Shown here: piece after piece, positions 11,492 through 22,832 of the stretch
Layout of the letters: each line of letters starts with the position of its first letter
How positions within the stretch are numbered: the stretch's first letter is position 1
From: Tigriopus japonicus
Lineage: Eukaryota; Arthropoda; Copepoda; Harpacticoida; Harpacticidae
Reading direction: 5' to 3'
Length of the DNA: 64,000 nucleotides
Assembly: GCA_010645155.1 (NCBI GenBank)
Contig: JAAGOF010000328.1
Span: 25,596 to 89,595, forward strand
The notes under the pieces: model-generated
Databases searched by the model: none
Told to the model about the DNA's origin: nothing
Seen by the model: the letters and a program-made list of their open reading frames with translations, nothing else
Made by a program: the position numbers and the translations under genes

Positions 11492-11578
11492 ATGTTGTTT
11501 ATTCTCTTTATTGCTCCTCTCCAGAAGTTTAGAACAAAAGCCAGTATTTCTTCATATGCTGATGACACAAAATTAGTT
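11492..11578 (+). pseudogene. LINE reverse-transcriptase active-site fragment
   Basis: Encodes FILFIAPLQKF and then the RT catalytic block SSYADDTKLV before running into an assembly gap (N, 11579-11666). It matches the same segment of the LINE pieces at 26990-27110 and 32830-32895. Confidence 0.75.
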
Positions 11579-11666
11579 NNNNNNNNNNNNNNNNNNNNNN
11601 NNNNNNNNNNNNNNNNNNNNNNNNNNNNNNNNNNNNNNNNNNNNNNNNNNNNNNNNNNNNNNNNNN
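11579..11666. other. assembly gap (88 N)
   Basis: A run of N. It probably spans part of the LINE between the RT motif and downstream sequence. Any ORF spanning it is artificial. Confidence 0.98.
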
Positions 11667-11851
11667 TTAACATTGTGGCCCTAAGGAAACCTTTGTACCC
11701 TTTCGTGGTTGGAAGCTGAGCAGAAACTGCATGCCATGTATCCAAGAATCATATTGCAGGAGTGCCCTTTGTTCTAATGGGCAAAGACTTGACTTGAACT
11801 AGCCGAAACAACCTTAAAACTTAAAAAGAACTAAAAAGAACAATTGATTCC

Positions 11852-12160
11852 TTTGTGTTTAAATTCCCTGAAATTTTCAAAGTTAAAACTTTGAAATCGT
11901 CTTCTGTACTGAACAGAGGGCCGATGTTATACAATTTATTGCCTTGTTCTATCAGACAATTCTACAGATTAGATGACCCTTTGTTAAATTTTAAGCGAGA
12001 TTTAGATTGTTTCTTGTCAACTATTCCTGACCAACCTTACATTCAAGGTTGCCCTAGAGCGGCAAATTCTAACAAATTGACTGACCAAATATTTTATCGT
12101 GTTGACATAAAATGACTTGCAGGGAAAACATTCCCTTGCATCGGTTAAAAACCCGAGAAC
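11852..12160 (+). pseudogene. LINE 3' fragment, divergent subfamily
   Basis: The plus-strand frame gives LYNLLPCSIRQFYRLDD, FKRDLDCFLSTIPDQP and PRAANSNKLTDQIFYR. This is the same C-terminal block as family L but clearly diverged. It is followed by a related tail (GCAGGGAAAACATTCCCTTG.ATCGG). It represents a sister LINE lineage rather than a decayed family L copy. Confidence 0.75.
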
Positions 12161-12334
12161 AAAGCCAGGTAAAAAAATGGGGATGGAATTACTTATTTAT
12201 ACTTTTTCTGAAGATTACTCACACATTACATTATTTGGCACACATGTACACGTATTACAATTCGGGGAACACTAAGCATAACTAGGACGTCTTAGGAACA
12301 AATAGCTTGAATTGGAATGGGAATCATGTAATTA

Positions 12335-13321
12335 TCACAATTCTTGGTATACCACTTGGAAAATCTTGGGACCACCTCGTTTATCTTGGAGACGCAATTG
12401 CTTTCGTGCCTGTTGTTCCATTTGAGCGTGATGAATTTCCCAAGCCAAACGTCTCTCTTTACTAAGTCTTTTCAGGTTCTCCTCATTCTTCTTGAAAGTT
12501 GCGAAAGTCAATTTCAGAGCCAAAGGAGCCCGAACAGTAACCATGGTGGATGCCAAAATGTAGATTAAAGCCATGGTTGCCTCCAAACTCAAATTAACGA
12601 CACGAACCCCGAAGGAAATTATCACGAGGTACGGAATCAGGATCATCGATGAGCTGAGGGTGGCCAAAACAGGAACTTTCATTAAAGCACACTTGGACTC
12701 GCCAACTCCAGAAAAGTCGTTCTTGCGTTGCGAAACGTGGGCTTTAACGGACCAAAGGATGTACACATCGGAAATGAAACCCAAAAGCGACCAAAGCATT
12801 ACCAAAGAACCCAAGAATCCCACTTGATAGTGTGTTGGCCTTGATTGATTTCCTCGTAAACAGAATTCGGTCACGAGATGGACCGGTTGTTCCCAAGCAA
12901 TCATGATCACAAGAAAGGATACGAAAACCATTAGTGAGAGCGCACATGAGACCATGGCATACCTCCTTTGGTTTTTTTCGGGTAACGAACCATTTTCGTT
13001 AGATTTGAGCAGAGTTACAACACGCATGCCAGCTATCAAACCATTGAAGACGATCCCAAAGTATGACGGAGAGTACAGGGAAAGAAAGAGGCTCAGACAA
13101 GTTGCCATATTGGCCACGTCAAAATATAAATAAATCCCATTGATCACGATCACGATGCACGAAACGCAAGAAATGGCATTGTCCAAGAAGATCAAGAAAA
13201 AGATGATGCGACTGATTTCAAAATTCTTAAGCATCTTGTACATGGCATTCAAACTGAAAATGAGGCCTCCAAGGCCAAGAAACTGAATGACAAGATGGAC
13301 CTCCGGGTATTGGTGCAACAT
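12335..13321 (-). CDS. orphan 7TM receptor-like protein 1, intronless
   Basis: A single 328-aa frame starts at the ATG at 13321, with an in-frame TAA 6 nt upstream, so the start is well fixed. Hydrophobic segments at about 8-29, 39-63, 73-99, 121-142, 166-190, 214-238 and 247-270 give seven membrane helices. A Cys before helix 3 (C75) and one in the second outer loop (C154, EFCLRG) could form the GPCR-type disulfide. The DRY position reads GMRVVTLLKSN and the NPxxY region reads VRAPLALKLTF, so the class-A hallmarks are absent. The last 58 residues are charged and well conserved with the paralogue at 28897-29889 (FKKNEE...KERRLAWEIHHA). It is probably a plasma-membrane receptor; ligand and coupling are unknown. 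An arthropod chemosensory or peptide-type orphan GPCR is possible but not shown. Confidence 0.82.
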   Translation of the reverse strand: MLHQYPEVHLVIQFLGLGGLIFSLNAMYKMLKNFEISRIIFFLIFLDNAISCVSCIVIVINGIYLYFDVANMATCLSLFLSLYSPSYFGIVFNGLIAGMRVVTLLKSNENGSLPEKNQRRYAMVSCALSLMVFVSFLVIMIAWEQPVHLVTEFCLRGNQSRPTHYQVGFLGSLVMLWSLLGFISDVYILWSVKAHVSQRKNDFSGVGESKCALMKVPVLATLSSSMILIPYLVIISFGVRVVNLSLEATMALIYILASTMVTVRAPLALKLTFATFKKNEENLKRLSKERRLAWEIHHAQMEQQARKQLRLQDKRGGPKIFQVVYQEL

Positions 13322-14980
13322 GATTTAGTGGTGGAACAACTTTCAGAGACATGAGACGACTGGCTCCATGCAAATAAGTTTCTCTCTCGCTCTCTTTCCC
13401 GAGGGAAATAAGGCGCTTGAACATAACGCTCCCAAATAAGAAAGACTCCCACGTACTGTAGGAGAAAGAATCTGAAGTAATTCCGAGGTTGAGGAGAACA
13501 AATTTAGAATCAACAAGATTTAAGAGCACCAGTACTGTTTGTGCAATGTGAGCTAAAACAATTTTAGGTAGGAATTTTAAAATACCCAGGGGCAATGATA
13601 ACTTGATCACTTTTTTACTGTAATTACCAATGACCATTGTTTGATCATGCGTAATGTTTACAAAATAGGCAGACAAAAAAATAAAAGAATATGAAACTGG
13701 TCAATGTCATCGTGACCAAGGATTAAGAAATGGAAAAGCAATCTACAGGAGAGATGTTTTACTAGTAATTCAAAATTTTCCCTTACTCTATCTCTGTTAA
13801 TTGGTTTATTTCGTTTTGCGTGACATCCATTTTTATTGGACTGGAGTTTCTTCAAGCAAAGCTGACAATGTCAATTTTCTCGGAGGTAAGGGTCTTAAGA
13901 TTAGAGGATAGCTTTCTTGATTGGTTCGAGCCCAAACTGACTTATTAGTGATCAAAGTCAGGTTTTACAAAAAGTGCAAGGCTTTGATGGATTCTGGACA
14001 TGACTGATAATTTTTATATTATATCAGTTGTTGAGGGCACCAAAAAGTAGAGAGTCCAAAAAGGCTAAAAAAAGCACTCAAAATATGGTCATGGGTGTTT
14101 TGAAAATTATGGCTTTCGATAGCTCTCAAAAGGATGACCGTTTCAGTTCGCTGATGCTCTCTTTGAAAGTATATTTTGGAGCAAATTCGAATCAAACCAC
14201 TATACTGACAATATGAAGTAATGCATTGAACTTTGATAGTACAGATGGAAGTCACCGTCATTGGGTTGGTTCAAATTTGCTCCAAGAAATAAGTAGAAGT
14301 ACAGGCTGCTTGGAGACGTCATTGAACCGAGAAAAACATCAGGGAAGACCTTGCGTCGCTAGACCCATCTAACGTTGATTTCCAGCATGGTTGCCAGGGC
14401 GAGATTTACGATGCTACTTTTTGGCATAATCATAAGTCCTTTTCCCTGACGATTATCTTCTTTTGATCGGCATCATTTAGCTTAAATGGCACTCATTTTT
14501 GACAAATGATCCTTTTCAAAAAATAATAGCCATCGAAGAAACAGAGTTGACATGTGGCCAAAAAGTGGCATTAAAGATTATGTCCTGGCAACCATGTTGG
14601 AAACCAACGCAAGATGGGTCTGGCAAAGCAAGGTCTCCGCTGATATTTTTCTCGGTTCAATTCATGAAGTCAGAAGCTTACAAATTACTTCCAATTTTCC
14701 TTTTGGCCGAGCTAATTATTAACTACTTTTCTAAAAATCTACTTTAAAAAAGTTTCATATTCATACTTACTTACATACACTACACCTTTCCGCTCACAAC
14801 CGACATAGTGAAACACTTTATGTTTGGAATAAAACCCTCATGAAAACTTTGATGCATTTATTATCTCTACGTAAAGGGTGCAAAAGGTTTTTAAAAAAAT
14901 GAAAGCTCCAAATCTCCAAAAAAGGCACAAAAATGGTTTTTAAAACTTATTTTTCCTCTCTTCAGCAGCGTCACTTTTCA
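13322..14980. other. intergenic, no gene seen
   Basis: Upstream region of 7TM gene 1. A 149-codon minus-strand frame (13227-13676) overlaps the gene in another frame and shows no family resemblance. No other coding or repeat signal is clear. Confidence 0.45.
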
Positions 14981-14981
14981 G

Positions 14982-15085
14982 CAGGGATGGTTTCGGATCG
15001 GCTATGAGCCCGCTCAGCTTTGGATCGGATCGGTTCTGAGGTTGGCTCGTCGTGAGTCGCATCCAAAAACCCAAGACCGAGAGGT
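14982..15085. repeat. AGGGATGG / GGATCGGATCGG repeat, copy 2
   Basis: Matches 5297-5430 on the same strand over about 100 bp, starting CAGGGATGG. Further weak similarity extends to about 15300. Possibly one end of an hAT-like element; the partner end was not found. Confidence 0.45.
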
Positions 15086-15565
15086 TTTGATTCATAACAT
15101 TTGAATAAACATTACTTAGAAGCTTGACTCTATCAATCCTCTCATTTAAAAAAAAATTCTTCCTAGAAAAAATTATAATGTAAAAAATATTCTATTTAAA
15201 AAAAATGTTATTCGTTCAAAAGACCATGACAACAAGCTCAGTGGTAAAGAATACTTCTAAAAAAACATATAAGACATGTCCGATCCGACTCAAAAAAAAA
15301 TTCTGGCTAAAACGAGCAAAAATTATGCTTTATAAGGATATTTCAGATAAAAACCTTACAACTAGAGCTAGGAAAAAAGTGAAAAAAAAACGAGGAAATT
15401 GTTTTTTGAAAAGTGAAAAACATGGCAAATCTAAGCTTTTATGCTTAGTCAAGTACGTCTTTGCTTCGAAATCTGTAACCAAAAATTGAAATCTGTAACC
15501 AGGTAGCATTTCAATGTGTTGTTGCAATTAATGCCATGCATTTTAATAATGGAAAAGTTTAGAAA

Positions 15566-16316
15566 CAGTCGAATCTCGATATAAGGAACTTTTCTGTCAG
15601 CGGCAAAATGTTGCTTATATCGAGATTTTTCTTACATCGAGACTCGAGAAAATTGGCTCAAGAAACGAGAAAAAATACAAGGAAACTACCAGAGGAGTTT
15701 ACCTCACCTTTATATAACCTTATAAACTTACTTTTATTACAACACAATCCGACAATGACTCAAAAATTAGCTTTTGAAAAATAGTTATTAAAACACACAA
15801 ATTTACATTAAAAGTGCTTGCATTTGTAACTCTATTACAAAGCTTAAGAACTTGTTTCAATCTCAATTTGACAGAAAAAACGAAAGGAGAAATCACAATT
15901 TTGTCATCATGATTGGTAAATTATCTAACCTATTCAGGGACAAACAACTTTTTTAAAAAATTCGAGTCTTCCACGCTTTCATACTGACGAAGTTTTTTTG
16001 TTATTTCTTGGAATATCTCAACTGCAAATCTTTTTTCAGTTTGACTTTAAATTTAAGAGGCTTTCTTGGGTTCGCATGACACTTCCTTGGATTACTTGTT
16101 TTCCACTAGGTTTTGCTTTGGCAGACACACAATTTTTTTCACTCTCAAGCATTGGATATTTGTTGGCAAAATGGGCTTTCATTATTTTTTATCATTGCGG
16201 AAAAAATATTTTATTTAAACTTAATGCCATTAAAATAGTTATTGTTGAGTGGCATGTTGGACAATTTTTAGCGATTTTAGGGTTCAAAATGCACTTTTCC
16301 TTCTTTTGGCTGAAAG
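15566..16316. mobile_element. pogo/Tigger-like non-autonomous element, right end missing
   Basis: It starts CAGTCGAATCTCGATATAAG, an end typical of pogo/Tigger-type elements. It is colinear with the complete copy at 25403-26515 up to the TTTTAGGGTTCAAAATGCA block, then breaks off at about 16316, where a LINE begins. No transposase is encoded. Internal GCTTATATCGAGATTTTTCT repeats the terminal motif. Confidence 0.75.
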
Positions 16317-16758
16317 AAAGTATGAAAGGTATCTGAACATGTATGTCTTCAAGAGCATTCATTCATGGGCTCTGTCCTAACCCAGGCTTTGAGATCAGTT
16401 GTAGCGATCGTAGAGGTTTTACGTGCGTTGTGAGAGCACCTCCAAATCCAAGGGAATCGAGGCTTGTTCGATCAATGAAGTCCTCCTCTCTTCTTTATCG
16501 GGCTCCATCATTGTTCAATTTGTTACCCATTAGTCTTCGTCGGGAATATGTAGGTGCTGATCCTCTAACAGCATGTAAAGCAGGATTGGACAATTTTTTA
16601 AATACTATTCCTGACCAACCCACTATTCAAGGGTTGTACAGATCTGCCAACAGTATCTCATTGGTAGATCAAATTTCTTATAAACGGTAATTTATAAACG
16701 ATATTAATCATTAACTCACTTTACAGGGAATCCCATTCCTTGTAGCGGTATTAAAAAA
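16317..16758 (+). pseudogene. LINE 3' fragment, family L (copy 4)
   Basis: Encodes the C-terminal ORF block (SLFNLLPISLRREYVGADPL, then AGLDNFLNTIPDQP and the DQISYKR end). It is followed by the intact family tail TTACAGGGAATCCCATTCCT, then TGTAGCGGTATTAAAAAA. It carries a 4-bp ATTC duplication (GCATTCATTCATGGGC) shared only with the copy at 25256. The 5' end is fused to a truncated pogo-like element. Confidence 0.85.
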
Positions 16759-16759
16759 A

Positions 16760-18714
16760 TTTAACATCATGTTAGGTAAATCAGGTAAGTTTTAAATTGC
16801 CTCAGTCTTGTTCCTGCCAATGAACTCTCCATTAAGTGAACTATGTTCGTGGCAGTGTTTTGTTTAACTATGAGAGTGGCAAACAATTAGATCATTGCGA
16901 CTAAAGCAGTTCCAAGGATCTACCGTCAATTTCTTATCCAATTCTAGTATTTTTGGTCTTACAACGCCATCCTTCGTACTCTTCCAAAGCTTGCTTTGCA
17001 AGAGATTTTGGAAAAAATTTAGTAGAGAAATGAGATTGTTTTGAGAAAATGACATGCACAAATTTATTTTCAGTTTGTTGGAAAACTTTGCAAAAGCTAT
17101 TGGAAAATGTTTGAATGGTTGATTCAACGCCAATAAAACTAGAGGCCAAAGAGGTTTCAAAGGTCAAACATGTAAGTTTTCGTTTATGTCCTTGGACTTG
17201 AAAAGCAAAAGACACAAAAGGTCCAAAAAGCGCTTACACCGGACCCCCAAAAGCGGCAGATATGCACGAAAGCGCAAGATATGGAAGCACTTGTTGCATA
17301 TTTTTTTGAAAATGTGCAAGAAACTAAAGTGGCTAAGAAACTTTAAAAAGATGAGAAAAAGTTAAATCTATCAAAAAGGGCAACAAAAGTAAAAAACCTC
17401 TTCTTATAACCTTCGCTTTAGTTATCATGTTCCAATCCAAGAATATAGACTTCAGAAAGCAGTCCAGTCCGTCCATTCATTGTACATGAGTACGGTATGT
17501 AGATTAGTGATCGGAGTCTTTTTCTGTGGGGGCTTTGCAAAAACAAATGCAGTTCAGTCTTAACGAAAGTCGAACTCAGAACCGGAACATCAATAACGAA
17601 TCTAATGCAGATTTTGTCATACAATTAACAACGGCATGTGATTTTATCAAAGAAAAACGCAATAACTGTGCAATGAATGTGCATTGCCTTGTTGAAGTGG
17701 TAATTTGCATTCAAACTATAAATTAAGAAGGGCATTTGAGGTCGCAGGAGAGCAGTTACGAAATTTGAAGCGTGAACTCTAATGTATTCTTCTAAACTTG
17801 TTTTAGTTGGCAAACCATTTGCAAAGCTGGGCTAATCATAGCAATTAAATTGTACAAACGACCATGCATTAGTTCTAAATCTAGCTTATTGTAGCCCCAC
17901 TAGAAAGCTACAGCTCTTTTAAGCGTAACATTTGTGAGAGGTCACTCGTTTAATGAAAGACCTCCTAAAAAGGAATCGGACTTTAGGAGCTGCTTTGCAG
18001 AACCTTTAAAGTAGCATTCTTTGGAGGATGGAAAAATTGAAATAAAAGACTTATTTTAAATTCTGATAACCATGTGCAATAATTCAAAAACGCAAACAGT
18101 TTAGCATCTGCTAAGGTTTTTGGGTTTGAACTTGCCACTGTCTCAATTTGCCTCAAAAGGAATATTTATGTTATACTAAGTACAAACGAACCAACATGGA
18201 TTTAGCCGTTGAGTAATAGTATGTTTTTCCATTCTCTGACGTCACAGAACAAATTGAACTTAAGTACACACACGTTCAACTCTTCCAAAACATCAGAAAA
18301 CATCATTTTACTAAAAATGAATCACACAAGCTCTGAAAGTTGACACAATAAAAAATGATAACTACTACGTATGACAAAATGAGGCCTGGGTTTTATTTGG
18401 ATATTTCAGAGGGAATGTGTGCCTGAGGCAAATTTTAGGGGTTCACGAAGTTCTCGGAATCAATGAGGATGAGCACAAATGTACATTTAACAATTTTAAA
18501 TTTTGTCTGAGCGCAGCTTCATTCAAAGTAAACCTTGCTAGGTAAAATCTAATGGCACCAAATCTCATGGATTCTTGAGCTTTTGAACCCAAAGAAGCCT
18601 TTTTATGAAGGCATTGTTTGTTACCTCTATTTGAACAAGCTCAACCCAGGCTCCATCATGCCAGAAAGCTAAGTTCGAGTTACGAATCGCTTGCATTGAT
18701 ATTAACATATTGGC
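16760..18714. other. intergenic, no gene supported
   Basis: No exon was recognised. A segment near 17212-17300 contains GCGCAAGATATGGAAGCACT, resembling 26190-26280 inside the pogo-like element, which suggests further repeat debris. Confidence 0.45.
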
Positions 18715-21565
18715 TTACGCTATTCTGTCCCCGTAGGAATGGGTGAAATAATTCCAATTGTTTGTAGTCCTTTCAACAGTTGGTGGTATGGGACATCGTT
18801 GAAGTGAGCACTTGCTGATGCATGTGGAAGTTCTCTTCGTATTGCAATCATTGACACCCAAAACACCAAAACGTCTTGTCTCTTTGAAAAATTTCAGGAC
18901 AAAACATTGGACATTGCTTTTCCCATTGGTATTAACATTCCAATTGGTTAGCGCTGTCTCATAGGGGGAGCCATCGAACCATTTTAAGCCTTCACAAGGG
19001 GAATCAGAACAAGGCTGGAGCAGAGTGCTTGGATCTAATCCAAGGTAAATGTCCCCATTGGACCCTCCGTCCCCCTGAGCATAAAATTGTTGTTGCACAA
19101 CGTCCCGTTTTTCGCCGACTTTGGCCATATCGGAATTCAAAGATTTACAGGTCCTAATCATTTCATGGAAGGTTTTAGATTCATTCCGGCTGTCACGGAA
19201 CTCAATAGACCATCTGCCTTGTGCTATTCGCATATCTGGATGGGGGCTTTCACAAGAATCTGAAGTATTAAAGGAAAGTTAGACAGCGCTGACTTATTAT
19301 GTGTTAGGTATTTTGAGGGATGGGAATTTAATGCAAATAAAAGATGCCTTAAATGTCGTTCAAAATGCAAATAAAAATGGCCCAGAATGCAAATAAAATC
19401 ATGTTTCAGGGAGCATTTAATGTTTTGTTTGGGGGTTTTAAGGTCTGGGTTGTCGATACAAGATTCATGGGTTCAAATTGCAATCTTTTGTCCCTTGATA
19501 TTACTGTACCTTTGACTTTTTTCTGCCTGTGGATGTGAAAAGGCTCCAGAGAGGAAACTTTTAACCAAGTGCAACAAATTTAGTCCGTTCTTTATTTTGT
19601 TCCAAAACTATTGTCTGTTAATTCCATTTTTCGAACTTTAATTTTGAAAAAAAGTCTGTATTTCGTAAAATATATCTCTATGTAAGCATCCGTTCGTTAT
19701 ATAGGTGCGAAAACCTGCAATCTTTATAGATAGTAGAGGGGGGCTTTGTTAGTCAATGTACCACATCTTCAGAAGTTTGTATCAGAAAAATCAAAGCAAA
19801 AAAATACGAGATGAGAAAAATCACTTGCTTTCGTATCAATGCTTAAATTAAATTTCAAAAACTGTTTCTGAAAATTATTTTTGATCCCTTAATCACTCAT
19901 GAAAATCACGATTTTCTGCTCATTTTCCCAAAAAGCTTCTAAAATGCAAATTAACGATCAAAATGAAAATCGATGCAAATAAATGCTCAAAATGCAAATC
20001 AGTGCAAATAAGGGCCCAAAATGCCACTAAAAGTTTTTTGCATCAAATTCCCAGGCCTAGTTATCATGTTAAACAGTTCTAGAAGAGAAAGGTCTCTCAA
20101 AATATCTGGAGAACAATTAGTCGAAAAATTGCAATTATTTGGGCTTGTAATAAACTTTTGGAATTTCATGCTTCACAAGCGCTTTCCAAATGTTTTGTTA
20201 TTTTTGTGATGATCATTGGAGAACAAAACTGAGCTTTCAAGTAACGAAAATTCAAATTTAATGTTAGACTGCTCTTTCCATTTTCTATAATTTCTTATGT
20301 TATATTTTCGAACATATGTCATTTTTTCGGCAAAATTTGACACAGTTTAGACAAGTTTTTTTTCATTTTAAGTTCAAAGCGAATAACTTTTAGAATCTCT
20401 CGTCAAATTAAATGCAACTTTCGACACAAGTAATTGCAAAATTTGATAATAAATTTGCAACGTGAGACCAAAAAAATAGTAACTTTATCTGAGCCTTATT
20501 TATCCTTTATCAATGGTTCTTGTCCAACTGCTCAATTAGTGCTCAAGTTGCATTTTTGGTGCTTAACGTTTATCGGGCAGGTTTCAGTAAACATGAAAGG
20601 AACACCTGTACAAGGAAGAGCCGTCGTCATGACGCTATCGACAGTAGCCAATATCTGTTAAAATAGCGAAGAAGTTCCTAAGAAAAAAGTGTAGATAAAA
20701 AGAACTTCAGACAAGAAAATTGACTTCAAAGGCTGAGACTGTTTGTGCTTCAATGGATGAGAAACGAGACTAGACTTGTTCTATCCATTACGAAAACAAA
20801 ATGAATTGCATCAAGACGATGCTTCTCTCCTACGACTTCTGCTAATGACATTACTTAGTTCCTGTTTTAAATAGGGATTATAAATGCTACAAATACCATC
20901 TTATCAAAATAAATGACACTGCCAAATTCTTTAACCTTGAATTTCGAAGCAAATAGTACTGCTAAAGGTAAATAGAGGTTTAACCTTTCTCTGAGCAATC
21001 CACTTCACAAACAGGTTGGAGAAGTTTTCTGCAATCTTGAGACGATAAAGACCGATTTCTATTCATTTGAACGCAAAAAGACTCAGCAGCTTTTATGGGG
21101 ATCTTCAAATCGTCATATTTCACCGCGATTCCGTATATTGTAAATAAATACAAATGACAGGATTCATTCTTGCAAAGGTTCCGTTTGGTGTAATAAATGC
21201 CCACCCATAGAGCATCATGATCTGAAATTAAACCCTTTCTTTTGATTCTCCATCATCAGATTTGCCGAAGACAAAGCTAACCTGTAGCGATTTTCAAGAC
21301 TTGATTGAATTTCTCTAATGTCGAAATATTGGCCAAAACCATACCATTCTCTTGACAAATATTATTGGCCTGATGGAAAGTCGTCAAATTGGATGGAAGC
21401 CAGTAATGAGATTGGCCTATAGCATTTGTCTCTTGTCCGTTTGGAGGGCAATTAGCTAGAGAAAATAATAAGTTTAAAGCAAAATTGAACATGACAATGG
21501 AAAAAGTTACCGCGGGATTGAACAATAAGGTACAAAGCTAAGAGGCAATGCACTTTATTCCACAT
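18715..21565 (-). CDS. secreted C-type lectin-domain protein, probably two CTLDs, four exons
   Basis: The first ATG is at 21565. Exon 1 (21565-21511) encodes a signal peptide, MWNKVHCLLALYLIVQSR. Exons 2 (21455-21282) and 3 (21221-20985) encode the first lectin domain: NCPPNGQ, HYWLPSNLTTFHQANNICQ, ALWVGIYYTK and final cysteines PVCEVDC. Exon 4 (19259-18715) encodes a second: TFHEMIRTCKSL, IYLGLD, LKWFDGSPYETALTNWN, VQCFVLKF and VNDC...TSTCISKC. All introns are phase 1, so exon 3 can splice to exon 4 (AAAG|GTTAAA to ATTCTTG). If that weak donor is not used, exon 3 ends at TAA 20980 and gives a 156-aa single-domain protein. Exon 4 ends at TAA 18715, but that stop sits in a GC|GTAAGC donor-like sequence, so more exons may follow. 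The EPN/QPD sugar-binding triplets are not evident. Likely extracellular recognition or immunity. Confidence 0.72.
19329..20025. repeat. two clusters of ATGCAAAT octamers in the lectin intron
   Basis: Six exact ATGCAAAT octamers occur on the plus strand at 19331, 19365, 19387, 19944, 19973 and 19992, mostly as TGCAAATAA. They lie in two groups of three about 550 bp apart, inside the proposed 1.7-kb intron. They may be subterminal repeats of a DNA element (GGGCCCAAAATGCC at the right end) rather than regulatory sites. Confidence 0.5.
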
Positions 21566-21599
21566 AGTCCACACTTCTAAGCTTTACGACGAACGACGT

Positions 21600-22134
21600 T
21601 CGTTAGTCGACTAAACCTATAAAAAAAGGGCCGTAGGCCATATCCTTTTTAATATTACATTGTAAACGAAGGCTGGCCTTCTCCAAAGGCCTTTGTCCAT
21701 TGAACGTCCAAAAGCTCCCTCTCCCTCTCCGTGTTAATTGCTTTATTTGTGTCGCTAGCAAATGCCCAAGCAAGAAAAAAGGTAATCAGAAAGTATTCAA
21801 CATTAACATGAAGACAGACTGGAATAAAATTTATCTGACATGACCAGGGACGGGCAAATGGTGCAAATCAAAAGAAGCTTTTGGTTACCAAAGTTGCACA
21901 AAAATCAGCCCAAAATCGTAAAATAAAGTGCAGAAAAAGGTCAAAAGCGCATATAAAAACCAAAAATGCGCAAAAAAAAACATTCGCAAAAAAAACCTGA
22001 AATTTCTGAAACAAAAAGCTTCAGATACTTTCTTGTCATCTGTTTGTTATTTTTCAATCTTGAAGAGGAAAATGTGGATATTGAAGTTGTAGTAATCAAA
22101 ATTATGTTAGGCAACACTGGGAGCCGTAAAATCA
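21600..22134. other. upstream of lectin gene; TGCAAA/GCGCAAAA-rich segment
   Basis: No gene. At about 21845-21985, CAGGGACGGGCAAATGGTGC leads into repeated AAAAGCGCA/AAATGCGCA motifs, similar in style to clusters at 17212-17300 and 26190-26280. It looks like transposon-terminus debris, possibly hAT. Confidence 0.4.
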
Positions 22135-22292
22135 GATTTTTTTGCGGATTTTTTATTACCGTTACAAGGAATGCGATTCCCTGTACAGTAAATAGAAGGA
22201 TTTCTCCCGACAGCTTCAATCCGACCCCCAACAGGATTCGAACCTACGCTGTCTGGGGAAGCACTTACACTCGGCACTTTTAAGAACGCGTG
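22135..22292 (-). mobile_element. tRNA-Leu-like SINE, family B (copy 1), 5'-truncated
   Basis: Minus strand: TTAAAAGTGCCGAGTGTAAG, GCTTCCCCAGAC and the B box GGTTCGAATCCTGTTGGG, then the spacer TCGGATTGAAGCTGTCGGGA. The tail TACAGGGAATCGCATTCCTT, then AATCCGC and an A run, matches the LINE family L 3' end. The first ~30 bp of the tRNA-like head are missing or diverged. Confidence 0.8.
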
Positions 22293-22297
22293 ACATA

Positions 22298-22615
22298 AAT
22301 CGGCCCTTGTTTAAACTCCACAGTAATTGAAATTCACTTTTAGCACATCAGGCAAATACCTTAAACACATTTCCAGCAGACTTGAGGATTTTCAATAACC
22401 AAACTGCCCTATCAGATGAGCGAAATAGTTTAGATGTGTTTCTAAGAAGAAAAGGTTCCTTTAATCATGAACTTCGGCTTCCCGCATGATGAATGACGTC
22501 ACAGACAGTCCGTGCCGGGTTGGGCAATCATAGATTTGACGGGCAATCATAGATTTGACGGCCAATCATAGATTTGACGGCCAATCTCTGCCTTTTAGTA
22601 TCTCTACTCGACACT
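22298..22615. repeat. direct repeat D, copy 1, with CRE palindrome and 19-bp tandem
   Basis: Matches 24728-25012 closely, with long blocks identical including TTTCCAGCAGACTTGAGGAT and ATGAATGACGTCACAGACAG. It contains a perfect TGACGTCA at 22494-22501. Here the motif GGGCAATCATAGATTTGAC is tandemly repeated three times in 19-bp units (22522-22578); the other copy has only one. Confidence 0.8.
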
Positions 22616-22824
22616 AGGTCCACTAGATACACTAAGATAGATATTGGCTCGTAGGCTAACACACGGTGTCGATGATTCACGCTGGTGATTGGTCAAGAGC
22701 ATTCAGTTGAACATTCAGCTAATTCTAACGAAGTTCAACAAAAAAACAGAGTACTTCTTCTTTGTTGATTTTGTAGTGATCTGACCTGGTGTTGGGGTTG
22801 CCAATTTTCTTAAGTGAAATCATA

Positions 22825-22832
22825 TTCCCCAC
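22825..22832. repeat. left 8-bp target-site duplication of the hAT element
   Basis: TTCCCCAC immediately precedes the CAGGGTTGCCA terminus and is repeated exactly at 24471-24478. Confidence 0.9.

Noticed and set aside
11446..11745. Open frames crossing 11579-11666
   Set aside because: They run through an assembly gap. Only the short LINE RT motif to its left is real.
13227..13676. 149-codon minus-strand frame overlapping 7TM gene 1
   Set aside because: It lies out of frame with the supported gene, with no motif, and probably covers the 5' UTR.
21277..21525. Lectin start at 21525 reading through the first intron
   Set aside because: It lacks an ATG. The ATG at 21565 with a clean signal peptide and GCG|GTAACT donor to TCTCTAG acceptor explains the gene better.
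22522..22590. A short CRISPR-like array of 19-bp units
   Set aside because: The units are directly adjacent with no spacers, and the host is a eukaryote. It is a minisatellite expansion within repeat D.
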